Notes: generated by a model from the sequence alone, not told the origin. Shown: positions 6,965 through 14,429, counted from the stretch's first letter. The stretch is 14,542 nt of DNA from Kiritimatiellota bacterium (GCA_013151705.1 JAADHT010000142.1:1-14542), one strand, 5' to 3'. Numbers and translations are program-made.

Positions 6965-8048
6965 AACAGTTTCTTATCGCCTCCATGATTTTGGACTTCT
7001 CCATCGGACCGTTGGAAAGGGTCACGGCGCCTATGGTGTCCGGCAAAACAAATCGCACACGGCCGTCCACGACTTTTTTGTCATGTCGCATCGCGGAATG
7101 GATGTCGCTTGGCGAAACACCCTCAACGCTGCAGGGAAGCGCGAGGTCCCGCAAGAGGGTTTCCTGTCTGAGCTCCGCCGCGTCATCCAATCTGGCGTCG
7201 TCGACCGCGAGATTCGCGGCCATGCACATCCCGACGGCCACCGCTTCTCCATGATTGATTTTCCCGAATCCCATAGAGGCCTCTATGGCATGAGCGAACG
7301 TGTGCCCGTAATTCAGTATCGCACGCAACCCGCTCTCCTCGCGCTCGTCTTTGAGAACGACATCCACTTTGAGCTCGCAACACCTCGCTATTATAGCGGT
7401 GAAACAATCCAAATCCATCGCGTTGAGAGCGTCGACGCTTTCCTCGAGGAACGCGAAAAACCTCTCGTCCATGATCATTCCGTATTTAACCACTTCCGCC
7501 AAACCGCATTTGATCTCGCGTTTCGGAAGGGTTTGCAGGAACATGGGATCGATTATGACTATTTTGGGTTGCCAGAAAGCGCCGATCAAATTTTTCCCCG
7601 CTGGAAGGTCAACGCCGGTTTTACCTCCGACGCTGGAATCAACCATAGCCAACAAAGAGGTGGGAATTTGAATGTACTCGACCCCCCTCATATATGTGGC
7701 GGCGAGAAAACCGGCGAGATCTCCCACGACTCCGCCGCCAAGCGCCACGACAACCGAAGATCGATCCAATTCGAGGGACACGCATTCATTGTACAGGTTT
7801 TCCAGCGTCGCGAGTGTTTTCGATGGTTCGCCCGCGGGAAATTCGACAATGGAGACTTGCGGAGTCGCTTGACAAAGAAGTTTTTCAACTTTTTTGCCGT
7901 ACAATTTGTTCACGTTGGAGTCGGTCACAATCAGAACTTTGCGTTCGGCGACGAATTTCTCAACTTTGGCGGGTAAATCATCGACGAGATTGGCCCTGAC
8001 GAAGATGTCGTAAGGATGGTCGCTTAATCCCACTTGTATTTTCTTCAC
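6957..8048 (-). CDS. aroB: 3-dehydroquinate synthase
   Basis: This is a 363-residue enzyme converting DAHP to 3-dehydroquinate in the shikimate pathway. GTG 8048 is the likely start: GGGAGGA (8053-8059) lies 4 bases upstream and the result begins right where the family does; the frame runs 38 codons further to 8162, but that part is not AroB-like and covers the promoter. Motifs: GGGVVGDLAGF NAD-binding loop (104-114), PTSLLAMVDSSVGGKTG (129-145), PAGKNLIGAF (149-158), and the likely metal ligands Glu184 (GLAEVVKYG), His249 (NYGHTFAHAIE) and His266 (NHGEAVAVG). It looks complete and functional. It overlaps dprA by 8 bases, forming a two-gene operon. Confidence 0.97.
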   Translation of the reverse strand: MKKIQVGLSDHPYDIFVRANLVDDLPAKVEKFVAERKVLIVTDSNVNKLYGKKVEKLLCQATPQVSIVEFPAGEPSKTLATLENLYNECVSLELDRSSVVVALGGGVVGDLAGFLAATYMRGVEYIQIPTSLLAMVDSSVGGKTGVDLPAGKNLIGAFWQPKIVIIDPMFLQTLPKREIKCGLAEVVKYGMIMDERFFAFLEESVDALNAMDLDCFTAIIARCCELKVDVVLKDEREESGLRAILNYGHTFAHAIEASMGFGKINHGEAVAVGMCMAANLAVDDARLDDAAELRQETLLRDLALPCSVEGVSPSDIHSAMRHDKKVVDGRVRFVLPDTIGAVTLSNGPMEKSKIMEAIRNCCD

Positions 8049-8108
8049 GTCGTCCTCCCATATTGAATGTTCACAAACGCGGCTTCCATCTCCCATCCGT
8101 CTTTTTTG

Positions 8109-8132
8109 CGACACGCTTGTCGACACGCTTGT
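8109..8132. repeat. perfect tandem duplication of a 12-mer at the aroB transcription start
   Basis: CGACACGCTTGT occurs twice in a row (8109-8120 and 8121-8132), directly adjacent to the -10 of the candidate aroB promoter and covering its predicted start site. It could be an operator with two tandem sites, or a simple slippage duplication. Confidence 0.7.
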
Positions 8133-8133
8133 T

Positions 8134-8162
8134 AACATATCAGAAAATACGGCAAAGTGCAA
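8134..8162 (-). promoter_or_regulatory. sigma-70 type promoter for aroB-dprA
   Basis: On the minus strand TTGCAC (8162-8157) and TATGTT (8139-8134) are spaced by 17 bases. The start would fall near 8127, giving an approximately 80-base leader before GTG 8048. Confidence 0.55.
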
Positions 8163-8296
8163 GGAATGTCAGTTTTTTTTTGAAAAGCCGTGTTTTTCCT
8201 TCGAAACGAGGATGAAAAGAGACATATTTATGCTATGTTCCAAACGGTTGCGAGCGTCAACTAACGCCTAAGGGCCCCTAAATGTTGTTTTTCAGG

Positions 8297-8320
8297 TAGA
8301 CCCTGTTCGAAAAGGGTCTA
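8297..8320. repeat. palindromic repeat element, copy 1
   Basis: Arms TAGACCCT (8297-8304) and AGGGTCTA (8313-8320) are perfectly complementary around the 8-base spacer GTTCGAAA. Two close relatives lie at 14430-14453 and 14456-14477. This copy is in the leader region of the SDR-sigma operon, about 74 bases before ATG 8394. No T-run follows, so it is not a canonical terminator. Confidence 0.85.
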
Positions 8321-8393
8321 GGTAAGGAGCGAGTTTCGGGATAGGCGGCTTGAAGTGATTTTCGAAATTTTAAACATTCAATTTGGTGTGATA

Positions 8394-9518
8394 ATGAAAA
8401 AAGTGTTGATAACGGGTATAACCGGACTTGTGGGAAGCGCGTTTGCCGTTCAAGCTCTGCGAAGAGACGAACGACTGAAGCTCGTCGCCGTAGTGAGAGA
8501 CAAAAAAGATTTGCCGGTTGAAAAGCGAATCGCCAGCACCATCAAAGACCAGTGCGATTTCGACGGAGTTCCGGGACTGGCCGATTCCTTACTGGAACGT
8601 ATTGACGTTATTGAAGGCGACATGTCCGATTCGGTGCATTTGGCGATGTCTCCGAAATTAAAAGGCGTTCGCTCCATTTTTCATTGCGCCGCCGACGTGA
8701 ATCTCGGAGCCGACAGAGACGGCAGCACCTACCATGTGAATCTAAATGGCACGAAAGTCCTGTTGGACATAGCGAAAGAATTGAAAGTCAAATCGTTCCA
8801 CTACGTCAGCACCGCTTATGTCGCAGGCACGATGGTCGGCGAGATAAAGGAGGGCCCCTCGCCCGCCGCCGATTGGCAGAACGCCTATGAACGCAGCAAA
8901 TTCGACGCTGAGAGACTCGTGAGGAATTCAGAAATTCCATATACGATCTACCGTCCATCCATAATAGTGGGACGAAGAAAAGACGGCAGGATAAGAAAAC
9001 CTCTCGCCTTCTACTTTATTTTGGAGTTTTTCGGAATAATAAAAGACAGACTTTGCGGAAAACTGCACAAAGAGCCTTCCGACTGGCTGGACATGCCAGT
9101 CAGACTTCAAGCTAAAATCAGCGGCAAGGTGTTTTTCGTTCCCATAGATTATGTGGTGGAAGTGATAACCGATCTTTTTTTTATGCCGGCGGAAAACCAA
9201 ACCTACCATTTGACCGGCAACTCATATGTGACCACTTACGATATTTTGTTGGCGGTCGGAAAAGCTTTGAAAGTCAAGGATGTTCAAATCGTCGATGTGA
9301 TAGAGGATGATATGACGATGGACGAAAAGCTTCTGCATCGTTTTCTCGGCGAATTTCTTCCCTATTTCGGATCCGAGGCTGTTTTCGACATATCGAATGT
9401 GGTGGACAAGTTTGGAGCCTCATCCATAAACTGGACTTTGAAAGACGAAGCCCTGTTTAAAATGATCCATAGCTATTACCAGGAATTCTTTCCAGAATTA
9501 ACGAGCGCGGATGCCTAG
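8394..9518 (+). CDS. extended short-chain dehydrogenase/thioester-reductase-like NAD(P)-dependent oxidoreductase
   Basis: This is a 374-residue protein. ATG 8394 is preferred because it starts the Rossmann beta strand directly (MKKVLITGITGLVGS); a GTG at 8355 adds 13 residues with no family support. The nucleotide-binding motif GITGLVGS spans 8-15, HCAADVNLGAD lies at 97-107, the active-site region VSTAYVAG at 138-145 and the catalytic YERSK pair at Tyr165 and Lys169. The pattern best fits the NAD_binding_4 (male-sterility/fatty acyl or thioester reductase) branch of extended SDRs. It could instead act as a nucleotide-sugar epimerase/dehydratase; the substrate cannot be told from sequence. 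It overlaps the sigma factor gene by 8 bases and is likely cotranscribed with it. Confidence 0.85.
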   Translation: MKKVLITGITGLVGSAFAVQALRRDERLKLVAVVRDKKDLPVEKRIASTIKDQCDFDGVPGLADSLLERIDVIEGDMSDSVHLAMSPKLKGVRSIFHCAADVNLGADRDGSTYHVNLNGTKVLLDIAKELKVKSFHYVSTAYVAGTMVGEIKEGPSPAADWQNAYERSKFDAERLVRNSEIPYTIYRPSIIVGRRKDGRIRKPLAFYFILEFFGIIKDRLCGKLHKEPSDWLDMPVRLQAKISGKVFFVPIDYVVEVITDLFFMPAENQTYHLTGNSYVTTYDILLAVGKALKVKDVQIVDVIEDDMTMDEKLLHRFLGEFLPYFGSEAVFDISNVVDKFGASSINWTLKDEALFKMIHSYYQEFFPELTSADA

Positions 9519-10845
9519 CAATCGGACAAGCGAGTTCCGCGAGGACGCGGATGCTTTGAGTATCTACATGAGGCAGATAGCCGACACGCCGTTGTTGTCG
9601 CATAAGGAGGAGATCGCATTCGCTCGTGAATACGACCAGATCTCCGGCGTATTCAGAAAACGACTTTACCGCTTGGCGTTCATCGCTGACGAGCATCTGC
9701 GGATAATCTCGGACATCAGCCTCGACGAAGTCGAAAACAACTTCGCTATTCCATTTGGCGATGGAAAAAAATCATCGTCTCCCGCGCCGGAGTCCATTTT
9801 TTTTGGTTTGAGTGACTGGAGTAGACGAATACGCTTGAATCTATCAGCCCTGCGCGAAAAAGTTCTTGAAAACAGTCCCGAATCCGAGATTGAGTCGCTT
9901 CGAGTTTCGTTGGTGGAGACTTTGACTCGATACTCGCTGCGCGTCGAATTCGTCAATGAATGGTACGAGGTGGCCCAAGGCTATCTCAACGAACTGCTTT
10001 CTTTGAAAAACAAAGATGGGAACAACAAGAAGACCGAATTTCTCACAGGCAGACTTCTGATGAGGCCCGAAGCTTTCACGGCGTTGATGGAGGAATTGGG
10101 CACCTTGGCCTTCAAGGCCGATGTTGTGAGGAACAAGATACTCAAAGGCAACCTGCGCCTGGTCATCAGCATCGCTAAAAAATACCAGTCGCGCGGCCTT
10201 CAACTTCAAGATCTCATACAAGAAGGGAATTTGGGCCTTATGAAAGCGGTCGATAGATTCGACTACCGCAGAAAGCACAAATTCAGCACTTACGCCACAT
10301 GGTGGATAAAACAGACTATCGCCCGCGCCATAGCGGACCAAGGCAGAGTGATAAGAATTCCAGCCCACATGATAGCGACGCTCAATAAAATGTTTCATGC
10401 TGAACAGTTGCTTCTTCAGGACAACGGCCGCGAGCCGGAGGTGGAGGAGCTCGCGGCGAAGCTTGACATGCCGATTCCTCGAGTTCGTTCTTTGAAAAGA
10501 ATGGCCCAGCAGACCGTGTCGCTGCAAGCCCCGCTTTCCAACAACACCGACGGAGCGGTGGTGGAAAGTCTTCTGGCAAGTCCCGGCAACGAGGATCCGA
10601 TGAAAAACGTTGCCTATTCAATGTTGAAAGAGAAGATCATTGAAGCGTTTCAAACCCTTACCGAAAGAGAGGGGCAGATATTGAGAATGCGTTACGGACT
10701 TCTAGGGGAATCGGTGAAAACATTGGAGGATTTGAGCGAGATTTTCAATGTGAGCTGCGAAAGAGTGCGTCAAATAGAGATGAAAGCCATTGAAAAACTC
10801 AGAGACCCGTCGCGCCGTAAATTTCTCGACGGCTATTTCAATTAG
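9511..10845 (+). CDS. rpoD: sigma-70 family RNA polymerase sigma factor, primary type
   Basis: This is a 444-residue protein directing RNA polymerase to promoters. Region 1.2 is at about 14-44 (YMRQIADTPLLSHKEE). A non-conserved segment of about 160 residues follows. Region 2 is at about 212-287, with GNLRLVISIAKKYQSRGL and the -10 recognition helix YATWWIKQTIARAIADQ, a near-perfect primary-sigma match. Region 3 spans about 290-375 and region 4 about 376-435, with the helix-turn-helix TLEDLSEIFNVSCERVRQIE (404-423). Region 1.1 is absent. The long insertion between 1.2 and 2 favours a primary (group 1) sigma over RpoS-like group 2 factors, but group 2 is not excluded. The ATG lies inside the last codons of the SDR gene, with no strong ribosome binding site, so translation is probably coupled. 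Confidence 0.92.
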   Translation: MPSNRTSEFREDADALSIYMRQIADTPLLSHKEEIAFAREYDQISGVFRKRLYRLAFIADEHLRIISDISLDEVENNFAIPFGDGKKSSSPAPESIFFGLSDWSRRIRLNLSALREKVLENSPESEIESLRVSLVETLTRYSLRVEFVNEWYEVAQGYLNELLSLKNKDGNNKKTEFLTGRLLMRPEAFTALMEELGTLAFKADVVRNKILKGNLRLVISIAKKYQSRGLQLQDLIQEGNLGLMKAVDRFDYRRKHKFSTYATWWIKQTIARAIADQGRVIRIPAHMIATLNKMFHAEQLLLQDNGREPEVEELAAKLDMPIPRVRSLKRMAQQTVSLQAPLSNNTDGAVVESLLASPGNEDPMKNVAYSMLKEKIIEAFQTLTEREGQILRMRYGLLGESVKTLEDLSEIFNVSCERVRQIEMKAIEKLRDPSRRKFLDGYFN

Positions 10846-10953
10846 CCCCTTAGCGCCTGACTTGAAAAATTCTTACGTATATCGTAGCCGGAAAAGAAAT
10901 GACGGCCTGAAAGGAGCGTTCTACTGCTTGCGGCTACGCCGCGTTGGGGATTT
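10846..10953. other. convergent intergenic region with inverted repeats
   Basis: This lies between the ends of the sigma gene and cysNC. CGTAGCCG (10883-10890) is the inverse of CGGCTACG (10931-10938), with a 40-base loop, and the latter is part of a compact stem annotated at 10930-10942. AGGAGCG (10912-10918) is shared with other gaps in the window. Confidence 0.55.
10930..10942. terminator. weak hairpin after the sigma gene, possible terminator
   Basis: GCGGC and GCCGC form a 5-base-pair stem around a 3-base loop (TAC). A modestly T-rich stretch follows about 7 bases later on the plus strand. It sits in a convergent gap where termination is expected, but the stem is short and the T tract interrupted. 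Confidence 0.3.
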
Positions 10954-12879
10954 TCATTTCGGTATTCCATCGCCGGACACAATTCCTTTCTCCTCCAAGA
11001 GGCGCGTCACCACTTTGGCGGCTTCCGCGTACGAGATAGCGCGCATATCCAATTTGAGCGCCGGTTTTTCCGGTTTTTCGTAAGGGAACGATATTCCGGC
11101 CACGTTTTTGACCGTTCCCAGCTCGGCTTTTTCGTATAGGCCGGTTTTGTCGCGTTTCCTGCATATTTCGAGTGGCGCGTCGACGTGAATCTCCAAAAAA
11201 TCGTTTTTACCGACGATTTCGGCCAATTTGGAGCGGGCGGCTGAATCCGGAGAAATGAAGGCGCAAACGCAGATTATGCCATTCTCGTTCAGAAGTCTCG
11301 CGATTTCCGCGGCGCGGCGGAGGTTCTCCCAACGGTCCGACAGGTCGAAGTTAAGTTCCCGCGTAAGACCGGACCGGAGTGTCAAACCGGTAAGCGTCAC
11401 GATTTTCGCTCCCGAGTGGAAAAGGGATTTTTCCAATTCATACGCCACTTCGCTTTTTCCCGAAGCGTGCAGTCCCGTGAGCCATATAGTAGCGGCTTTC
11501 TGGTTGTAGGCTTTCTCTCTTTCCCGTCTGGTAACAAGCGAGCGGGCGCCGGTTGGAAAAGAATGGGGACCGGCCAAAGCGCCCTCCGCTGGTTGGACGA
11601 TATCGGTCGATTCGCGTTCGAGGATCATTCCGGCGCCCGACGTCGCATTTGTCAATGGATCGATAAGAATGAAACTTCCGGTATTGCGGTTTTTGGAGTA
11701 GGTGTCGTGAATCAGGGGTTGATTGGTGGTGATCACCACTCTTCCGATTTCATTGAGCGTCAGAGATTCGGATTGCTCGTGACTCAGTGTGTCTATGTTG
11801 ATTTTGAATCTGACGCTGTCGATGAACGCTTTTGTGGATTTCGTGGTGTGTTTGACAATGTAGCTTTTTCCGGATTCCAACGGTTGCTCGCCCATCCAGA
11901 CCACCATCGACTCCAAACGCCGCGAGATTCGCGGAATGTTGTTTTTGTGGCATATCATATCTCCCCGGCTTATGTCCAGCTCATCTTCCAAGGTGAAGGT
12001 GACGGACATCGGAGCGTGCGCCATTGTCGTTTCGCCTTCAAATTCATGAATCGATTTAACCCGGCTCCTCTTTTTGGAGGGAAGCGCCACTATCTCGTCG
12101 CCGGTTCTAAACACTCCGGATGCCATTTTACCGCAATATCCCCTGAATTTATTGTCTGGGCGCAACACGTACTGCACCGGAATCCGCAAATCCACCAAAT
12201 TGACGTCGCTGGATATATAGAGGTCTTCGAGATACGACATCACCGTGGGGCCGTTGTACCAAGGCATATTTGCCGAGCCGCGTTCGACGACGTTGTCGCC
12301 TTTGAGCGCGCTCACGGGAATAAAATGAACGTCTTTCACCGACAATTTGGCCGCGAAATTCGCGAAATTGGATTTGATTTTCTCGAAAATCTTCTGATCG
12401 TAACCCACCAAGTCCATTTTATTCACCGCCACCAACAGGTGGGGAATACCCAAAAGAGCCGCGATGAAAGAGTGGCGTTTGGATTGAGTCACCACTCCGT
12501 GCTCCGCGTCGATAAGAATAAGCGCGAGATTCGCGGTCGAGGCGCCGGTGGCCATATTGCGTGTGTATTGAATGTGTCCCGGAGTGTCGGCGATAATGAA
12601 TTTGCGTTTTGGAGTCGAAAAATATCTGTATGCGACATCGATGGTTATGCCCTGTTCCCTTTCGGCCTTGAGGCCATCGGTGATAAACGCGTAGTCAATC
12701 TCCTGCTCATCGTCGCGGGAAGTGCCTCGAAGCGATGTCAACTGGTCGTCGTATATCGATTTCGAGTCGTGCAACAGGCGTCCAATAAGCGTCGATTTTC
12801 CATCGTCAACGCTACCCGCCGTGCTGAATTTCAGTAAATCCTTCTTAGCGTCTTTCTGTAGAAATTCATCAATGGTCAT
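10954..12879 (-). CDS. cysNC: bifunctional sulfate adenylyltransferase large subunit / APS-kinase-like protein (CysN-CysC fusion)
   Basis: This is a 641-residue protein from ATG 12879. The N-terminal half is a CysN GTPase, which couples GTP hydrolysis to APS synthesis with CysD: P-loop GSVDDGKST (22-30), DTPGH (98-102), NKMD (153-156), SAL (190-192), then elongation-factor-like beta barrels (about 225-440). A linker near 440-460 leads to a CysC domain (462-641) with P-loop GLHASGKS (469-476), FISP (541-544), TGLYEKAELG (579-588) and FPYEKPEKP (598-606). The highly conserved DGDxxR of APS kinases reads TGLTLR here (497-502) and the FRAxR after FISP has lost its first Arg, so kinase activity is doubtful. 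cysD is not adjacent. A structured leader precedes the gene, which lies 121 bases after ftsA. Confidence 0.95.
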   Translation of the reverse strand: MTIDEFLQKDAKKDLLKFSTAGSVDDGKSTLIGRLLHDSKSIYDDQLTSLRGTSRDDEQEIDYAFITDGLKAEREQGITIDVAYRYFSTPKRKFIIADTPGHIQYTRNMATGASTANLALILIDAEHGVVTQSKRHSFIAALLGIPHLLVAVNKMDLVGYDQKIFEKIKSNFANFAAKLSVKDVHFIPVSALKGDNVVERGSANMPWYNGPTVMSYLEDLYISSDVNLVDLRIPVQYVLRPDNKFRGYCGKMASGVFRTGDEIVALPSKKRSRVKSIHEFEGETTMAHAPMSVTFTLEDELDISRGDMICHKNNIPRISRRLESMVVWMGEQPLESGKSYIVKHTTKSTKAFIDSVRFKINIDTLSHEQSESLTLNEIGRVVITTNQPLIHDTYSKNRNTGSFILIDPLTNATSGAGMILERESTDIVQPAEGALAGPHSFPTGARSLVTRREREKAYNQKAATIWLTGLHASGKSEVAYELEKSLFHSGAKIVTLTGLTLRSGLTRELNFDLSDRWENLRRAAEIARLLNENGIICVCAFISPDSAARSKLAEIVGKNDFLEIHVDAPLEICRKRDKTGLYEKAELGTVKNVAGISFPYEKPEKPALKLDMRAISYAEAAKVVTRLLEEKGIVSGDGIPK

Positions 12880-12897
12880 AACTCTTCATCCTCTGAG

Positions 12898-12940
12898 CCA
12901 ATTGCATCCGTCGCACGGTCGTTCAGGCTTTTGCAACTGG
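12898..12940 (-). promoter_or_regulatory. structured RNA leader upstream of cysNC
   Basis: In the minus-strand transcript, CCAGUUGCA (12940-12932) pairs along all nine positions with UGCAAUUGG (12906-12898), one of them a G-U wobble. Inside it CCGU/ACGG (12908-12918) forms a small second hairpin. The outer stem ends about 6 bases before the AGAGG of cysNC. An alternative pairing of AGCC with GGCU is also possible. It could influence translation or termination; it does not match a riboswitch class that I recognise. Confidence 0.4.
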
Positions 12941-12971
12941 GGCCCACTATTCATCCGTATTGTTCGCGACG

Positions 12972-12988
12972 ACGCGCTTAAAGCGCGT
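12972..12988 (-). terminator. GC-rich hairpin just downstream of ftsA
   Basis: ACGCGCTT (12972-12979) and AAGCGCGT (12981-12988) form a near-perfect palindrome, usable as a 6-base-pair GC stem with a 5-base loop, 13 bases after the ftsA stop. No T-run follows on the minus strand. It may be a weak terminator, or an mRNA-protecting hairpin between ftsA and cysNC. Confidence 0.4.
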
Positions 12989-13000
12989 TGATGGTATTTT

Positions 13001-14263
13001 TCATATTTTTATAGCTTTCACGGTATTTTTCAAAGCCTTTTTGAAAAACGAGGTTAGGCTTTTGTCGAGTTTCGATAATGTGGTGGGTTGTTTCGTGCGC
13101 ATCAATCCGTATTTGAGCAAACCCAAAAGCGTCGAATAGCGTGGGCTTTCAAGGTTTGTCAGAGCACCGTTGAAATCCTCGTGAATGGTTTTTCCGGCTA
13201 TGCGCGTCGGCAATCCAAAAACATCCCCCGCGAGTTCTTCCGTCATTGGAAAAGAGGCGCCTCCGCCAGTTATCACAACACTGTTTCCGACGGTTTCCAG
13301 AGCGCCTGTCGCGGCAAGCCTGTCTTTTATTATCTCAAACATCTCCCGCATTCTCAAGGAGATGACCTTCTCGATGTTGTCGAAACTTATTTTTCTTGGC
13401 CCTTGCGAAGTTTTAACCTCGAATATCCGATTTTTTGGAATGTCTTTTCGCATGTCGCCGGCAAATTCCATCAACAAACCTCTACACGCCGGAGAGACGG
13501 GCAACTCGAACGCCACCGACAAATCACTAACCAAATGATCCGTTCCAATGGGAATGACTCCGCTCGCGAGAACTCCCGGAGAAAGCAGAAGCAGGTATTC
13601 CGTCACACCGGCGCCGTAGTCCAAGAAAACGACCCCCTTCTCGTGCTCCTCGTCGCTAACCGTGGCGGAAGCCGAGGCGATACCGTTGAAAATAGGTTCC
13701 GAGCGCTCAAATCCGATTTCATAGAGAGGTGTGCGGAAAGTCTCCAAAACGTTTCTGTCGCAACTGATGTTGTGTGAGTGGACATCCAACTTGAACGCCG
13801 TTTGGTTCAAAGGGTTTCCACATTCGCGTTTTCCGTCCAGCACATATCTGTTCACGATGGAGTCCAGCTCCATATCGTCGGGAAGTCTTTCCACCGAGGC
13901 GTTGGAGCAGGCTTCCGCGATATCCCTCTCCGTTATTTTACTGTCGATTCCGGCGACGGTCACGCTTCCGATTCCCATGTTCGATTTGACATGCTGTCCG
14001 GAAACGCCGAGAAACACGTTTTCCTGACCGACCTGGATTTTCGCCGACGCCTCGGCCAGCTCGAGAGCGTCTTTGAAAAGTCCGCTTATTTTCTCGACAT
14101 CCTCGATCACGCCTTTGCGAACAATTCCGTCTCCGACCGGCATTTCGCCATACCCCAGCACGGTGATGTCGTCGCTCTTGTCATACGCTCCAATCATCAC
14201 GCACACCTTGGATGTGCCCAACTCGACAGCGGTGACCATTTCAGATTTCGAGAAACTCAACAT
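13001..14263 (-). CDS. ftsA: cell division protein FtsA
   Basis: This is a 420-residue, actin-like ATPase that tethers FtsZ filaments to the inner membrane. The start ATG 14263 has GGAG seven bases upstream. The phosphate-1 motif is AVELGTSKVCVMIG (12-25). The 1C (SHS2) subdomain typical of FtsA lies at about 80-165. Phosphate-2 is VVFLDYGAGVTEYL (211-224) and the adenosine motif is VVITGGGASFPMTEELA (329-345). The C-terminal SLTSFFKKALKNTVKAIKI is a basic amphipathic helix that fits membrane targeting. Compared with typical FtsA, the first motif has Glu in place of Asp and the second reads DYGAGVTE rather than DIGGGTTD, so this is a divergent member; a MreB- or PilM-like relative is less likely given the 1C domain and C-terminal helix. 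ftsZ does not follow. Confidence 0.9.
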   Translation of the reverse strand: MLSFSKSEMVTAVELGTSKVCVMIGAYDKSDDITVLGYGEMPVGDGIVRKGVIEDVEKISGLFKDALELAEASAKIQVGQENVFLGVSGQHVKSNMGIGSVTVAGIDSKITERDIAEACSNASVERLPDDMELDSIVNRYVLDGKRECGNPLNQTAFKLDVHSHNISCDRNVLETFRTPLYEIGFERSEPIFNGIASASATVSDEEHEKGVVFLDYGAGVTEYLLLLSPGVLASGVIPIGTDHLVSDLSVAFELPVSPACRGLLMEFAGDMRKDIPKNRIFEVKTSQGPRKISFDNIEKVISLRMREMFEIIKDRLAATGALETVGNSVVITGGGASFPMTEELAGDVFGLPTRIAGKTIHEDFNGALTNLESPRYSTLLGLLKYGLMRTKQPTTLSKLDKSLTSFFKKALKNTVKAIKI

Positions 14264-14429
14264 TTCAACACTCCATATCTATTTCAAAACTATTTTAAAA
14301 GTTTATCTGCCAAGGAGCGCCTTGGGAAGGAGACTTTGTCTCCCAGCCTGGCTTGTCTCGCCGTAGCCTTAGCGTAGACGGAAGGCTGTACTCCAAAATT
14401 TTCCCGCGCATATTTCGAGCAATGTCATT
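14264..14429. repeat. hairpin-rich intergenic element upstream of ftsA
   Basis: Three inverted repeats follow one another: CCAAGG/CCTTGG around AGCG (14310-14325), GGAGAC/GTCTCC around TTT (14329-14343), and AGCCTT/AAGGCT (14365-14387), which encloses a CGTAG repeat. No coding frame of note crosses them. The arrangement looks like an intergenic repetitive or palindromic element rather than one terminator. The AT-rich stretch 14264-14309 next to ftsA is where its promoter would be expected, but no confident hexamer pair was found. Confidence 0.5.

Larger units (their letters stand above)
8049..8393. other. divergent intergenic region between aroB and the SDR gene
   Basis: These 345 bases contain no convincing gene. 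They hold the aroB leader and promoter on the minus strand, a perfect tandem 12-base repeat at 8109-8132, a T-rich tract near 8172-8180, and the palindromic element at 8297-8320 in what should be the leader of the SDR-sigma operon. A weak extended -10 (TGCTATGTT, 8231-8239) may serve the plus strand. Confidence 0.6.

Noticed and set aside
6723..7976. 417-codon open frame on the plus strand opposite aroB and dprA
   Set aside because: It spans the antisense of two well-supported enzymes and their junction, with no recognisable protein features.
8049..8162. Longer AroB N-terminus starting at 8162
   Set aside because: The extra 38 residues are not AroB-like, overlap the promoter and repeat, and GTG 8048 has a much better ribosome binding site.
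8297..8320. tRNA T-arm resemblance (GTTCGAA loop)
   Set aside because: There is no acceptor, D or anticodon arm around any of the three copies; the loop is part of a simple palindrome.
11416..12837. 473-codon open frame on the plus strand opposite cysNC
   Set aside because: It lies wholly antisense to a conserved gene, shows no domain pattern, and such long shadows are common opposite GC-biased third positions.
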